Source: an uncultured Bacteroidota bacterium (GTDB taxonomy: Bacteria; Bacteroidota; Bacteroidia; Flavobacteriales; Flavobacteriaceae). Taken from it: DNA of 64,000 nucleotides. Positions within the stretch are counted from its first letter, which is position 1; every line of letters begins with the position of its first letter. Below the pieces are notes generated by a model. It saw only the letters and a program-made list of their open reading frames with translations. It searched no databases and had not been told where the DNA came from. The stretch is taken from NCBI GenBank assembly GCA_902590705.1, contig CACIXU010000008.1, positions 1 to 64,000 on the forward strand, given 5' to 3'. Positions 18,727 to 27,470 of the stretch are shown one piece after another. A program made the translations under genes and the position numbers.

Positions 18727-20358
18727 ATGAAATATAAGTATTTAATGTATATTTTTATAATATCAATTTTTGGCTGTAAAAACTCTAATTTTATAGATAA
18801 TTCTTTAGTGGAAAAAGCAGTTATAAATGGAAATTTAGCTCAAGAAAGTTTTAAGAGATCTTTGAATTTTACAAATGCATGGCTAGAGCTGAGAGACACA
18901 GAAAGTGGACTAATTCCAACTAACTTAAACAAGAAAATTGATCTTTGGGAACCAGCAAATTCAGCTGCAGATAATTACCCTTTTATGGTTTTGACAGCTT
19001 ATCTGTTAGATAAAGATTTATATAATGGGGTGTTACTTGATATGCTAAATAATGAGAAAAAATTAACATCACGAATAGGTTCTCTACCAGATGTTTATTC
19101 ATTTACTAAAAAAACCTTCGAAAACGAAATTTTGGATTTAGGAAATATAATCTTCGGAGCCTCTGAATATATCAAAGATGGCTTAATGCCTTTAAATGAA
19201 TTTATTGGGCCATCTCCATGGCAAGAGAGAATGATTGATATTTTAGACGATTTATACATTCATTTTAGTTACTTTGATTCTTTGGACAAATATTTCACTA
19301 AATCCTCTTACGTTGAAGAGATCAATGGAGAGATGCTACAGACACTTTCAAGAGTGTATTGGATGACTAGTGATCAAAAATATCTAGACTGGGCGATTAA
19401 AATTGCAGATCATTATTTATTAGAGATTAATCTATCAAATGTCGAATACCTAAAACTCAGAGATCATGGTTGTGAGATCATTGGAGGTCTTAGTGAACTT
19501 TATATGACTCTTCATCTTCTTTCTCACGCTAAAAAATATGAATATCAACCTCACCTTTATCGCTTGTTAGACAGAATTTTAACTTTTGGACGTAACCAGG
19601 ATGGATTTTTTTACAATTCGATTGATTTAAAATCCAATCAAGTAGTAGATAACAGAATTGCAGATACATGGGGTTATACGTTGAATGCTTTTTATACAGT
19701 ATGGATGACAGATAAAAAATCAGAATACATAAAGGCAGTTTTAAAACCTTTTAAAAGTTTGAACAATAGCTATCGTAATTTTGAGTGGGAGCCAAAAAAT
19801 CAGCTTGGGCCATTGGGTAGCCACGACGGTTACGCTGATGCTATTGAAAGCGGGATTAATTTATATAATAGGAGGCAGGATTCTGAGCTTAAAGCTTGGA
19901 TTGATTCTGAGATTCAAGTACTTTTTGGAATGCAAAAAAACTCTGGTATTATTGAAGGGTGGCATGGAGATGGGAATTTTGCAAGGACCGCTTTGATGTA
20001 TGGACTATGGAAAACTCAAGGTGCTCATTTGGATCCTTGGCAACCTACTGTAAAAGTAGGTGCAATCTCAACTAATGACAAGAGATGTTTTGTCATTACA
20101 GCGGAGGATGATTGGGAAGGGCAATTGATGTTTGATCAAAAAAGATATAAAACAAACCTAAATCTTCCGGTTGATTATCCTAGAATCAACCAATTTCCAG
20201 AATGGTTTACATTAGATCATGGTGCTATATATAGCATTGAATCCAATCAAAAGCAGCTTAATGGAAGATATGAAGGAAAAGATTTAAAACTGGGCATTAA
20301 AATAAGTTTATCTGCTAACGATCAGTGTATAATAATAGTTAAAAAACCCCGAATCTAA
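18727..20358 (+). CDS. Predicted lipoprotein, possible six-hairpin/glycosidase-like protein
   Basis: Lipobox-like IISIFGC; helical-repeat sequence with DHGCEIIGGLSELY and NRIADTWGYTLNAFYTVW. Family assignment is tentative. Confidence 0.65.
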   Translation: MKYKYLMYIFIISIFGCKNSNFIDNSLVEKAVINGNLAQESFKRSLNFTNAWLELRDTESGLIPTNLNKKIDLWEPANSAADNYPFMVLTAYLLDKDLYNGVLLDMLNNEKKLTSRIGSLPDVYSFTKKTFENEILDLGNIIFGASEYIKDGLMPLNEFIGPSPWQERMIDILDDLYIHFSYFDSLDKYFTKSSYVEEINGEMLQTLSRVYWMTSDQKYLDWAIKIADHYLLEINLSNVEYLKLRDHGCEIIGGLSELYMTLHLLSHAKKYEYQPHLYRLLDRILTFGRNQDGFFYNSIDLKSNQVVDNRIADTWGYTLNAFYTVWMTDKKSEYIKAVLKPFKSLNNSYRNFEWEPKNQLGPLGSHDGYADAIESGINLYNRRQDSELKAWIDSEIQVLFGMQKNSGIIEGWHGDGNFARTALMYGLWKTQGAHLDPWQPTVKVGAISTNDKRCFVITAEDDWEGQLMFDQKRYKTNLNLPVDYPRINQFPEWFTLDHGAIYSIESNQKQLNGRYEGKDLKLGIKISLSANDQCIIIVKKPRI

Positions 20359-20371
20359 AATGAGACGGGGT
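20345..20371. terminator. Hairpin at gene end (intrinsic terminator orientation on the minus strand)
   Basis: ACCCCG...CGGGGT with an A-run on its 5' side (T-run on the minus strand). Confidence 0.5.
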
Positions 20372-20587
20372 CATAACAAAAACAAATAATTAATTTCCTA
20401 ATGGAAACATCTTTAATAAATTTAATGTTAAATAACACTTGTAATTGGGGTATCTTAGACTAACTGTACAATTTTTAAGATTCCTAAAAATTTATTCCCT
20501 TTTTTTGATGAGATCTTATTTTACATCTTCTAAATTAACATTTTAACAAAATAAAGAATTAGAGTATTTAATTTAAAAACATTAATA

Positions 20588-21478
20588 ATGAAAAAATCAC
20601 TCTTTTTGGTTAGTTTAATATTCTTAATTAATTCCTGCAAAGAAAAAAGGCCCAATCAAGAAATATGGCAACCTTTATTCAATGGAAAAGATTTGTTAGA
20701 TTGGGAGATTAAGTTTGCTAATTATGATTTAAATTTTAATCTGAACAACACTTTTCGTGTTGAAGATAGTATGATCCGAATTTCTTACGATGATTATAAT
20801 ACTTTTGATGATAGCTACGCGCACATTTATTATAACAAACCATTTTCATATTATAAATTGCGATTTTATTACCGATTTTTAGGTGATCAAGTTAGTGGAG
20901 GTGAGACCTGGAACATTAGAAATAGTGGTATAATGTTACATTCCCAATCTGCACGAAGCAACGATTTTGGTCAGTTTTTTCCGGTTTCTATTGAAATTCA
21001 ATTATTGGGGGGGCTTGGAAAAGAAATGCGGACTACAGGAAATTTGTGCACTCCAGGTACGGCAGTTGAAATTGATGGTAAGATAAATTATAGACACTGT
21101 ATAAAATCAACTTCTGCTACATATCATGGCGATCAGTGGGTTAAAGGTGAAGTAATTGTTTTAGGGGGAGAAAGTATTACGCACATAATTGAAAATGATA
21201 CTGTTTTAAAATATCAATTACCCCAAATAGGAGGAGGCTTTACTAACCCTAGAATGGGTGACCAAGATTGGTTATCCCGAGGAGTTGAAAGTAAAGATTA
21301 TTGGATTGCAAAGGAGGGGGAGGTGTTAATCGATGGTTATATTGCTTTACAGGCAGAGAGTCATCCAATTGATTTTAAAAATATCGAAATACTAAATCTT
21401 TGCGGTTGTATGGATCCTAAGGCTAAAAATTATAAGTCTTATTTTATTAAGTCGGACAACCGCCTTTGCATTTATTAG
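20588..21478 (+). CDS. DUF1080 (3-keto-disaccharide hydrolase-like) lipoprotein
   Basis: WQPLFNGKDLLDWEIKF...GIMLHSQSARSNDFGQFFPVSIEIQLLGG; lipobox-like INSC; C-terminal GCMDPKAKNYKSYF...C motif. Confidence 0.85.
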   Translation: MKKSLFLVSLIFLINSCKEKRPNQEIWQPLFNGKDLLDWEIKFANYDLNFNLNNTFRVEDSMIRISYDDYNTFDDSYAHIYYNKPFSYYKLRFYYRFLGDQVSGGETWNIRNSGIMLHSQSARSNDFGQFFPVSIEIQLLGGLGKEMRTTGNLCTPGTAVEIDGKINYRHCIKSTSATYHGDQWVKGEVIVLGGESITHIIENDTVLKYQLPQIGGGFTNPRMGDQDWLSRGVESKDYWIAKEGEVLIDGYIALQAESHPIDFKNIEILNLCGCMDPKAKNYKSYFIKSDNRLCIY

Positions 21479-21500
21479 GTTTAAGTTCAATTTTTATGAT

Positions 21501-22157
21501 TTAAAATTTCTCTACCAAAAGCCTTTTGCACACTGTATTGCTTAAGGTTTCTTCCAAATGGTTTTTGTATTTCACAACCATTGAATTGTCAAAAGGTTCC
21601 ACAGACTTGATTTTTATTTTTAATCCCAGGTGTATTTCTCTCCTGTTTAAAAACTTTAAAAACTCATCAGTGGTATTAATTACTGCAGCTATTTTTACCA
21701 TATCGTCTGGTTTGCACTCACTTAGTTTACTATAGGCCTTCCATTCCATCTCCCCGTTTATATCTGGAATTGGTGCCCCGTGTGGATCAAACTTTGGATA
21801 ATCTAATAATTCAGCCATTTTGGCAAATAATTTTGGAGATTTGATATGCTCAATTTGTTCAGCAATATTGTGAACTTCCTCCCAGCCAAACCCCATTTTT
21901 TCTACTAAATACATTTCTGTAAGACGATGTTTACGAATTATTAAGGCAGCTTCTTTTTTACCTTTTTTAGTAAGTATTAATGGTTTGTAACTTTCGTAAT
22001 ACACCAATTTTTTGAAAGCCATTTTTTTCATCATATTAGTAACTGTAGGCATTTTTATATTTAAATGTTTAGAAAGATCATTCACGCTTACTGACCCTTT
22101 GTCTTTTGAAAGAGCAAACAACGCTTTTAGATAATTTTCTTCTACCAATGAGTGCAT
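21501..22157 (-). CDS. DtxR/MntR family metal-dependent transcriptional repressor
   Basis: MHSLVEENYLKALFALSKDKGSVSVNDLSKHLNIKMPTVTNMMKKMAFKKLVYYESYKPLILTKKGKKEAALIIRKHRLTEMYLVEKMGFGWEEVHNIAEQIEH; ORF extends to 22172 with an earlier Met. Confidence 0.92.
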   Translation of the reverse strand: MHSLVEENYLKALFALSKDKGSVSVNDLSKHLNIKMPTVTNMMKKMAFKKLVYYESYKPLILTKKGKKEAALIIRKHRLTEMYLVEKMGFGWEEVHNIAEQIEHIKSPKLFAKMAELLDYPKFDPHGAPIPDINGEMEWKAYSKLSECKPDDMVKIAAVINTTDEFLKFLNRREIHLGLKIKIKSVEPFDNSMVVKYKNHLEETLSNTVCKRLLVEKF

Positions 22158-22217
22158 CCGCAAATATAACAATAAACATTATGTTGCATCTCTACAATGA
22201 AATATAGTGTAAACTAA

Positions 22218-22248
22218 TTTGTTAGTTAAGACTAACTTAATACTTTTG
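22218..22248 (+). promoter_or_regulatory. Bacteroidota-type promoter (TTTG-19 bp-TACTTTTG) whose spacer is a DtxR-box-like dyad
   Basis: TTTG 22218-22221; TTAGTTAAGACTAACTTAA 22222-22240 matches the classical DtxR consensus TTAGGTTAGSCTAACCTAA at 15/19; TACTTTTG 22241-22248. Confidence 0.7.
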
Positions 22249-22265
22249 CAATATAAACATTTTCA

Positions 22266-24569
22266 GTGGACCTTTTTCAATTTTCCATAAAACAAAAAAA
22301 TAGAAGAATACTAATTTTTGTTATATGCTTTATTTACCATCTAGGTTATTCCCAAATGGTAACACTATCTGGTAAGGTAACTCACCGAGGTAGTCCCGTA
22401 CCATTTGTCAATATATTTTTAAAAGGAACTACACTGGGTACTTCCACAGATGTCAATGGTCAGTTCATAATTCAGAACATTCCCTTAGGAACCTACACAG
22501 TGCTTATCTCATCCATTGGTTTTGAAACCTTATCATCAAAGCTATCTCTAATAAAATCTTTAAATGTGGTTAGCGATTTTCAACTTGTTGAAAATACTTC
22601 TTATTTAGAAGAAGTAGTCATTTCGGGAACGATGAAAGAAGTTACCAAGCAAGAAAGCCCAGTTCCCGTTAATGTTTATGGGTTAAATTTTTTTAAAGCA
22701 AATCCTTCCCCGTCTATTTTTGAGTCACTTAAAAATATCAATGGGGTTCGGCCTCAATTAAATTGTAATATTTGCAGTACTGGAGACATTCGTATAAATG
22801 GCCTAGATGGACCTTATACTATGGTCCTAATTGACGGAATGCCAATTATGAGTGGACTTTCGACTGTATACGGATTGACGGGAATTCCCCAATCATTGAT
22901 TGAGCGGGTTGAAATAGTAAAAGGACCTGCATCTACCCTTTATGGGTCCGAAGCCCTTGGAGGGCTTATCAATATCATTACCAAAAAAATATCTCGTTCC
23001 CCATCATTAATATCAGATGTTTTTTCATCAGATTGGGGAGAATTAAATTATGATTTAGGTTTAAAATTTGATTATGGTGAAAAGGTTCAATCCCTTTTTG
23101 GAGTTAATTATTTTAATTATCAAAACCCAATAGATAAAAATAATGATGGCTTTACTGATCTTACTCTTCAACACAGAGTTTCGATCTTTAACAAATTGAA
23201 TTTTAATCACAAGGACAATCGTTTATTCTCCATAGCTGGAAGATATGTTTATGAAGATCGTTGGGGAGGAGCGATGAATTGGGAAAAGAAATTTAGGGGA
23301 GGAGGAGAAGTCTATGGAGAAAGTATTTTCACCAACAGATGGGAAATAATAGGTAGTTACCAATTACCTTATAAGGAAATCGTTAAGCTCCATTTTAGTG
23401 CCAATGGGCACTATCAAAACTCGGCTTATGGAACTACCATTTACAATGCTACCCAACACATCGGTTTTGCCCAAATAACTTGGAATAAAAATTTTAGAAT
23501 TAGTGATCTACTCTTAGGTATTGCCTACCGGTACACATTGTATGACGATAATACCCCGGCAACTAATGGAATAAATCAGCCTAATGAAATTCACCTTCCA
23601 GGAATCTTTATCCAAAATGAAATAAAAATTAATGAACAAAACAAACTACTATTAGGTTTACGACATGATTACAATAGTATCCATGGAAATATTTTAACTC
23701 CAAGATTAAACTATAAATGGAATTCTTCGGACAAGAAAAATATTTTCAGAGTTAGTGCTGGTAATGGCTTTCGTGTGGCCAATATCTTTACTGAAGATCA
23801 CGCTGCTCTTACAGGAGCACGTTCAGTTGAATTTGAGGGAAAACTAAATCCCGAAAGGTCATGGAATTTTAATCTAAATTTTGTAAAGAAAAATTATTTT
23901 ACCAATGGATTCTTCCTTTTAATAGATAGCAGTGTTTTTTATACCAATTTCAACAATAGGATTCTCCCTGATTATGACACTGATCCCAATAAGATCATTT
24001 ATGGAAATTTAGAGGGGTCTTCTGTATCTAAGGGTATTACTTTAAATCTTGATATGTTATGGATAAGTGGATTAAAAATTTTAGCAGGAGCTACCCTAAT
24101 GGATGTATCAATCAAAGAAAACGGAGAGCGTTTCAGGCAACCGCTTACTGAATCATTTCAGAGCACTTGGGGTATATCTTATGAATTAACCTCAATTGGA
24201 CTAGCAATAGACTATACGGGAAATTTATATGGTCCGATGCGATTGCCTTTACTGGGTAAGTTAGACCCAAGACCCGAATATTCTCCTTGGTGGAGTATTC
24301 AAAATATACAGCTCACCAAAACCTTTTCAAATCAATTGGAGATATATGGAGGCATTAAAAATTTACTTGACTTTACGCCTGATTCTAATAGTATAGCAAG
24401 ACCCTATGATCCATTTGATCAAAATGTAGTTTTTGGAAATAATGGGCAAGTCATTCCTACTGCCGAAAACCCCTATGCACTTACTTTTGATCCGTCTTAT
24501 GTCTATGCAGCAAATCAGGGAATTAGAGGATTTATTGGAATTAGATACACCCTAAAAACAAGAATGTGA
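22266..24569 (+). CDS. TonB-dependent receptor with carboxypeptidase-like regulatory domain
   Basis: VTLSGKVTHRGSPVPFVNIFLKGTTLGTSTDVNGQF; plug GPYTMVLIDGMPIMSGLSTVYGLTGIPQSLIERVEIVKGPASTLYGSEALGGLINIITK. Confidence 0.93.
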   Translation: MDLFQFSIKQKNRRILIFVICFIYHLGYSQMVTLSGKVTHRGSPVPFVNIFLKGTTLGTSTDVNGQFIIQNIPLGTYTVLISSIGFETLSSKLSLIKSLNVVSDFQLVENTSYLEEVVISGTMKEVTKQESPVPVNVYGLNFFKANPSPSIFESLKNINGVRPQLNCNICSTGDIRINGLDGPYTMVLIDGMPIMSGLSTVYGLTGIPQSLIERVEIVKGPASTLYGSEALGGLINIITKKISRSPSLISDVFSSDWGELNYDLGLKFDYGEKVQSLFGVNYFNYQNPIDKNNDGFTDLTLQHRVSIFNKLNFNHKDNRLFSIAGRYVYEDRWGGAMNWEKKFRGGGEVYGESIFTNRWEIIGSYQLPYKEIVKLHFSANGHYQNSAYGTTIYNATQHIGFAQITWNKNFRISDLLLGIAYRYTLYDDNTPATNGINQPNEIHLPGIFIQNEIKINEQNKLLLGLRHDYNSIHGNILTPRLNYKWNSSDKKNIFRVSAGNGFRVANIFTEDHAALTGARSVEFEGKLNPERSWNFNLNFVKKNYFTNGFFLLIDSSVFYTNFNNRILPDYDTDPNKIIYGNLEGSSVSKGITLNLDMLWISGLKILAGATLMDVSIKENGERFRQPLTESFQSTWGISYELTSIGLAIDYTGNLYGPMRLPLLGKLDPRPEYSPWWSIQNIQLTKTFSNQLEIYGGIKNLLDFTPDSNSIARPYDPFDQNVVFGNNGQVIPTAENPYALTFDPSYVYAANQGIRGFIGIRYTLKTRM

Positions 24570-25045
24570 AAAATCCTAAACTATATTTGATCTTTCTTAT
24601 TGTGGGAATCTTATTCCCTTTAACTGGTTTTTCTCAAATTGTTTCTCAATCATTTGAACAATTGGATGTTTTACAAAAAACTCAAAGCCGTTTTGTTGTG
24701 GTCTTTATTCATACAGACTGGTGTAAATATTGCCAAGCTATGAAAAATACTACGTTTGAAGACAAGGAAATAGCTGCACTGTTAAATCAAAATTTTTGGT
24801 TTCTAGACTTAAATGCAGAAGAAAAAAGCGATATTACTTTTAATGGACAAACTTATAAGTTTCGACCTACTGGGAATAATACTGGCATTCATGAACTGGT
24901 GGAAAAATTCACGATGCCTGACGGCAACTCCTCTTACCCTATCCTTTGTATTTTGAATACTAACTATGAAATTATTTTTCAACATAATCAATTTCTGTCA
25001 GTTAATGATTTACGATTATTTCTTAATGATCTTTTAAAAATTTAA
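24566..25045 (+). CDS. Thioredoxin family protein, secreted
   Basis: VVVFIHTDWCKYCQAMKNTTFEDKEI (CxxC); overlaps the receptor stop codon. Confidence 0.85.
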   Translation: MKNPKLYLIFLIVGILFPLTGFSQIVSQSFEQLDVLQKTQSRFVVVFIHTDWCKYCQAMKNTTFEDKEIAALLNQNFWFLDLNAEEKSDITFNGQTYKFRPTGNNTGIHELVEKFTMPDGNSSYPILCILNTNYEIIFQHNQFLSVNDLRLFLNDLLKI

Positions 25046-25065
25046 TAGCCACTTTTATAGAGATA

Positions 25066-25092
25066 TAAATCACTTCTTTAAGAAGTGATTTA
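25066..25092. other. 27-bp near-perfect palindrome, possible terminator/hairpin
   Basis: TAAATCACTTCTT-T-AAGAAGTGATTTA, 13-bp arms, 1-nt centre; no following T-run. Confidence 0.7.
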
Positions 25093-25312
25093 GCAATATA
25101 CAAACAGAGCCTATTTTTATGTATAATTTTAACAGCTTCGGTTAGAATTATTTTATTTATTTGATCATATGAGCTTTAAAAAATTAGATATTTAGTATTT
25201 AGAAGGGATAAATTTTACAGATCTAATTTTTTGTATCGAACTATTATACGCTATTCTCTATTTCTAGAATGGCATTCATAAATTTACGATGTTTTAAAAT
25301 AAAATTTGATTT

Positions 25313-26692
25313 TTGGAAAAGAATGACCAGATTTTTTTAGAGGCTTTAAAAAAGATATATCATCAAGTTTCCACAGCCCCTGATAATTTAAATAAAGAAG
25401 AGGTTCGCCTTTTGAGTTCAAAGCTAACCAAAGAGGCTTTTTCTCATGTTAATTTTCAAATCTTAGGTTCTGAAAATCTACCATATGGTAGTAATTGTAT
25501 TTTTATTTACAATCATCTGGATAATCATCCCCGCTATAACGTGGCTGACGATTTCCAAATTACTTTAGATAGTCATTTTATCACTAGCCTTATTTTAAAT
25601 AAATACTATAATCAAACAGGAAGTCGTGTCGCAAGGTTTTCACTGAATTCTGAAATCAACCATAAGTTTTATTACGATCGGCTGGGATTTATTAGAGTTT
25701 ATGCTAAAGATTTTACTCCTACTAATTTAAAAAAAAATGAGATTAGAGCTTTCAACAAACAGTTTTATCCTAAAGCGATGGAAATTTTGAAAAGTGGGTC
25801 TGGCTTAGTGTTTAGTCCAGAAGGTTATTCTTATTCCACTGAAGACTCTCCTGGCTCTTTTCAGCATGGTATTTTCAAACTTGCCTGTCGAATGATTCCT
25901 CAGCCTTTAATTGTTCCATTAGTAATGGCTAATTTTGACAAGCTTGCTTCAAAAGCGACTTACAAGTGTGAAATTAAGAAACCTTTTCGAATGAGTGATT
26001 TTACTATTTTGGATGAAAATGATAAATATTTTCCTAGAATTGTAAAAAGGATAAATGAGCAGTATGCTGTTTGGGTTAAAGATTTGATCCTAGAGGATAA
26101 TAATTTTAAAAGAGAGATTAGGGATCTAAAAAAGAAAATTGACCAAAAAGAAGATACCTCAAATATGATAGTTTTTTATGGAAGTTCAACTATAAGACTT
26201 TGGAAAAACCTTGAGGAAAATTTTCCAAAACACAATGTTTTAAATTTAGGGTTTGGAGGCGCATTTATAGAATCATTAGAAAAATATTTTGAGACTTTAT
26301 TTTGCTTTGAATGTCCAAAAATAATTGTCCTATACCTTGGGGGTAACGATCTTAGCTTGAATTATGATGCTAATAAAATTGTTGAAATGATTAGATCTCT
26401 AATTTTTAGGATTCACAAAAAATTTCCTGAAAGTAAAATCATAAATATTGGAATCAAGCCCTCTTTTGAGCGTCAAAAAGATTTGGAAGTTATTAAACAA
26501 ATTAATTATAGGATGCAAGAGTTTTCGGGGAATATTACTTATTTAAATCAAGTTGATTTGTTCGAAGAACTAATGACTAATGGAAACATTGATAAAAAAT
26601 ATTTTCTTCAAGATGGACTTCACTTAAATAAACAAGGCTACATAGTACTAAATAAATTACTTCATGCAGAGCTTAAATTATTGAAAGTCTGA
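25313..26692 (+). CDS. Fusion of PlsC-type acyltransferase and SGNH/GDSL hydrolase
   Basis: N-terminal FIYNHLDNH...GLVFSPEGYSYSTEDSPGSFQHGIFKLA; C-terminal IVFYGSSTIRLW...VLNLGFGGAFIES...IVLYLGGNDLSL...DGLHLNKQGY. TTG start. Confidence 0.82.
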   Translation: MEKNDQIFLEALKKIYHQVSTAPDNLNKEEVRLLSSKLTKEAFSHVNFQILGSENLPYGSNCIFIYNHLDNHPRYNVADDFQITLDSHFITSLILNKYYNQTGSRVARFSLNSEINHKFYYDRLGFIRVYAKDFTPTNLKKNEIRAFNKQFYPKAMEILKSGSGLVFSPEGYSYSTEDSPGSFQHGIFKLACRMIPQPLIVPLVMANFDKLASKATYKCEIKKPFRMSDFTILDENDKYFPRIVKRINEQYAVWVKDLILEDNNFKREIRDLKKKIDQKEDTSNMIVFYGSSTIRLWKNLEENFPKHNVLNLGFGGAFIESLEKYFETLFCFECPKIIVLYLGGNDLSLNYDANKIVEMIRSLIFRIHKKFPESKIINIGIKPSFERQKDLEVIKQINYRMQEFSGNITYLNQVDLFEELMTNGNIDKKYFLQDGLHLNKQGYIVLNKLLHAELKLLKV

Positions 26693-26821
26693 TATATAGG
26701 TATTGTTCACAACAAAAAAACATTACCTATGTATTTAATTTTAGTTTGTGAAGTCGAAGTTCTAGGAGCTTTAAAGTATTTTTCCTTATTTTAGACATAT
26801 TAGATTTTAGTACATAAAAAA

Positions 26822-26849
26822 ATTCCTCAGAACGAGCGTCCTGAGGAAT
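26822..26849. terminator. Hairpin; intrinsic terminator on the minus strand
   Basis: ATTCCTCAG-AACGAGCGTC-CTGAGGAAT; followed on the minus strand by TTTTTTTATG. Confidence 0.55.
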
Positions 26850-26852
26850 AAT

Positions 26853-26872
26853 ATTAACCATAAACCAATTTA
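26853..26872. repeat. Recurrent intergenic 20-mer, copy 2 (ATTAACCATAAACCAATTTA)
   Basis: Identical to 27417-27436. Confidence 0.8.
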
Positions 26873-26970
26873 AAATGAATTAAAGTGGTTGTTAAATTTA
26901 AGATTAATTTTTTAATAATAAAAGTTTAATCATCAGAAATAATAGATCAGGGTGCCCTATAGTTAAATTA

Positions 26971-27387
26971 TTGGACGTTTTGGGAGACAAATGGTCCATA
27001 ATCATCGTTAGAGATATTTTTAACGGGAAAAAAACTTTTGGCGATTTTCTCGGTTCTCCTGAAAAAATATCTACAAGCGTTTTATCTAGTAGACTTCAGC
27101 TTTTAAAATCACATCAAATTATCGACTCTGTTCCAGACTTGAAGGACAAAAAGATAAAAGTATATTATCTTTCCGATAAAGGTATCGATCTTTTTCCTGT
27201 AATGTATGAGATGTTTTATTGGAGCATGAGAAATTTTAATACAGGTCTCATCCTCCGAACCGATGGTTTTGCAGCCCATTTGCAAAAGGACTCTGACAAA
27301 AAGGGTTATAAAGGTATGTCGTCGGATCAAGTTATTAATGAAGCTCAAAAAAAATATTTAAAAATTAGGTCAAGTATTTTGAAATGA
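26971..27387 (+). CDS. HxlR family winged helix-turn-helix regulator (start codon uncertain)
   Basis: SGCPIVKLLDVLGDKWSIIIVRDIFNGKKTFGDFLGSPEKISTSVLSSRLQLL; the conserved GCPI lies upstream of the TTG start. Confidence 0.8.
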   Translation: MDVLGDKWSIIIVRDIFNGKKTFGDFLGSPEKISTSVLSSRLQLLKSHQIIDSVPDLKDKKIKVYYLSDKGIDLFPVMYEMFYWSMRNFNTGLILRTDGFAAHLQKDSDKKGYKGMSSDQVINEAQKKYLKIRSSILK

Positions 27388-27416
27388 TGCTTTTTTTATT
27401 TTACTTTGATTTAACA

Positions 27417-27436
27417 ATTAACCATAAACCAATTTA
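27417..27436. repeat. Recurrent intergenic 20-mer, copy 3 (ATTAACCATAAACCAATTTA)
   Basis: Identical to 26853-26872. Confidence 0.8.
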
Positions 27437-27437
27437 G

Positions 27438-27470
27438 AAAACCTTCTGCTACTCTAATGCAGAAGGTTTT
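27438..27470. terminator. Bidirectional terminator between HxlR and SCO genes
   Basis: AAAACCTTCTGC / GCAGAAGGTTTT perfect 12-bp stem between convergent genes. Confidence 0.75.

Noticed and set aside
22241-22252. TTTTGCAA upstream of the TonB receptor as a sigma54 -12 element
   Set aside because: No GG at the required 10-nt spacing upstream; fits the TAnnTTTG -7 element instead.
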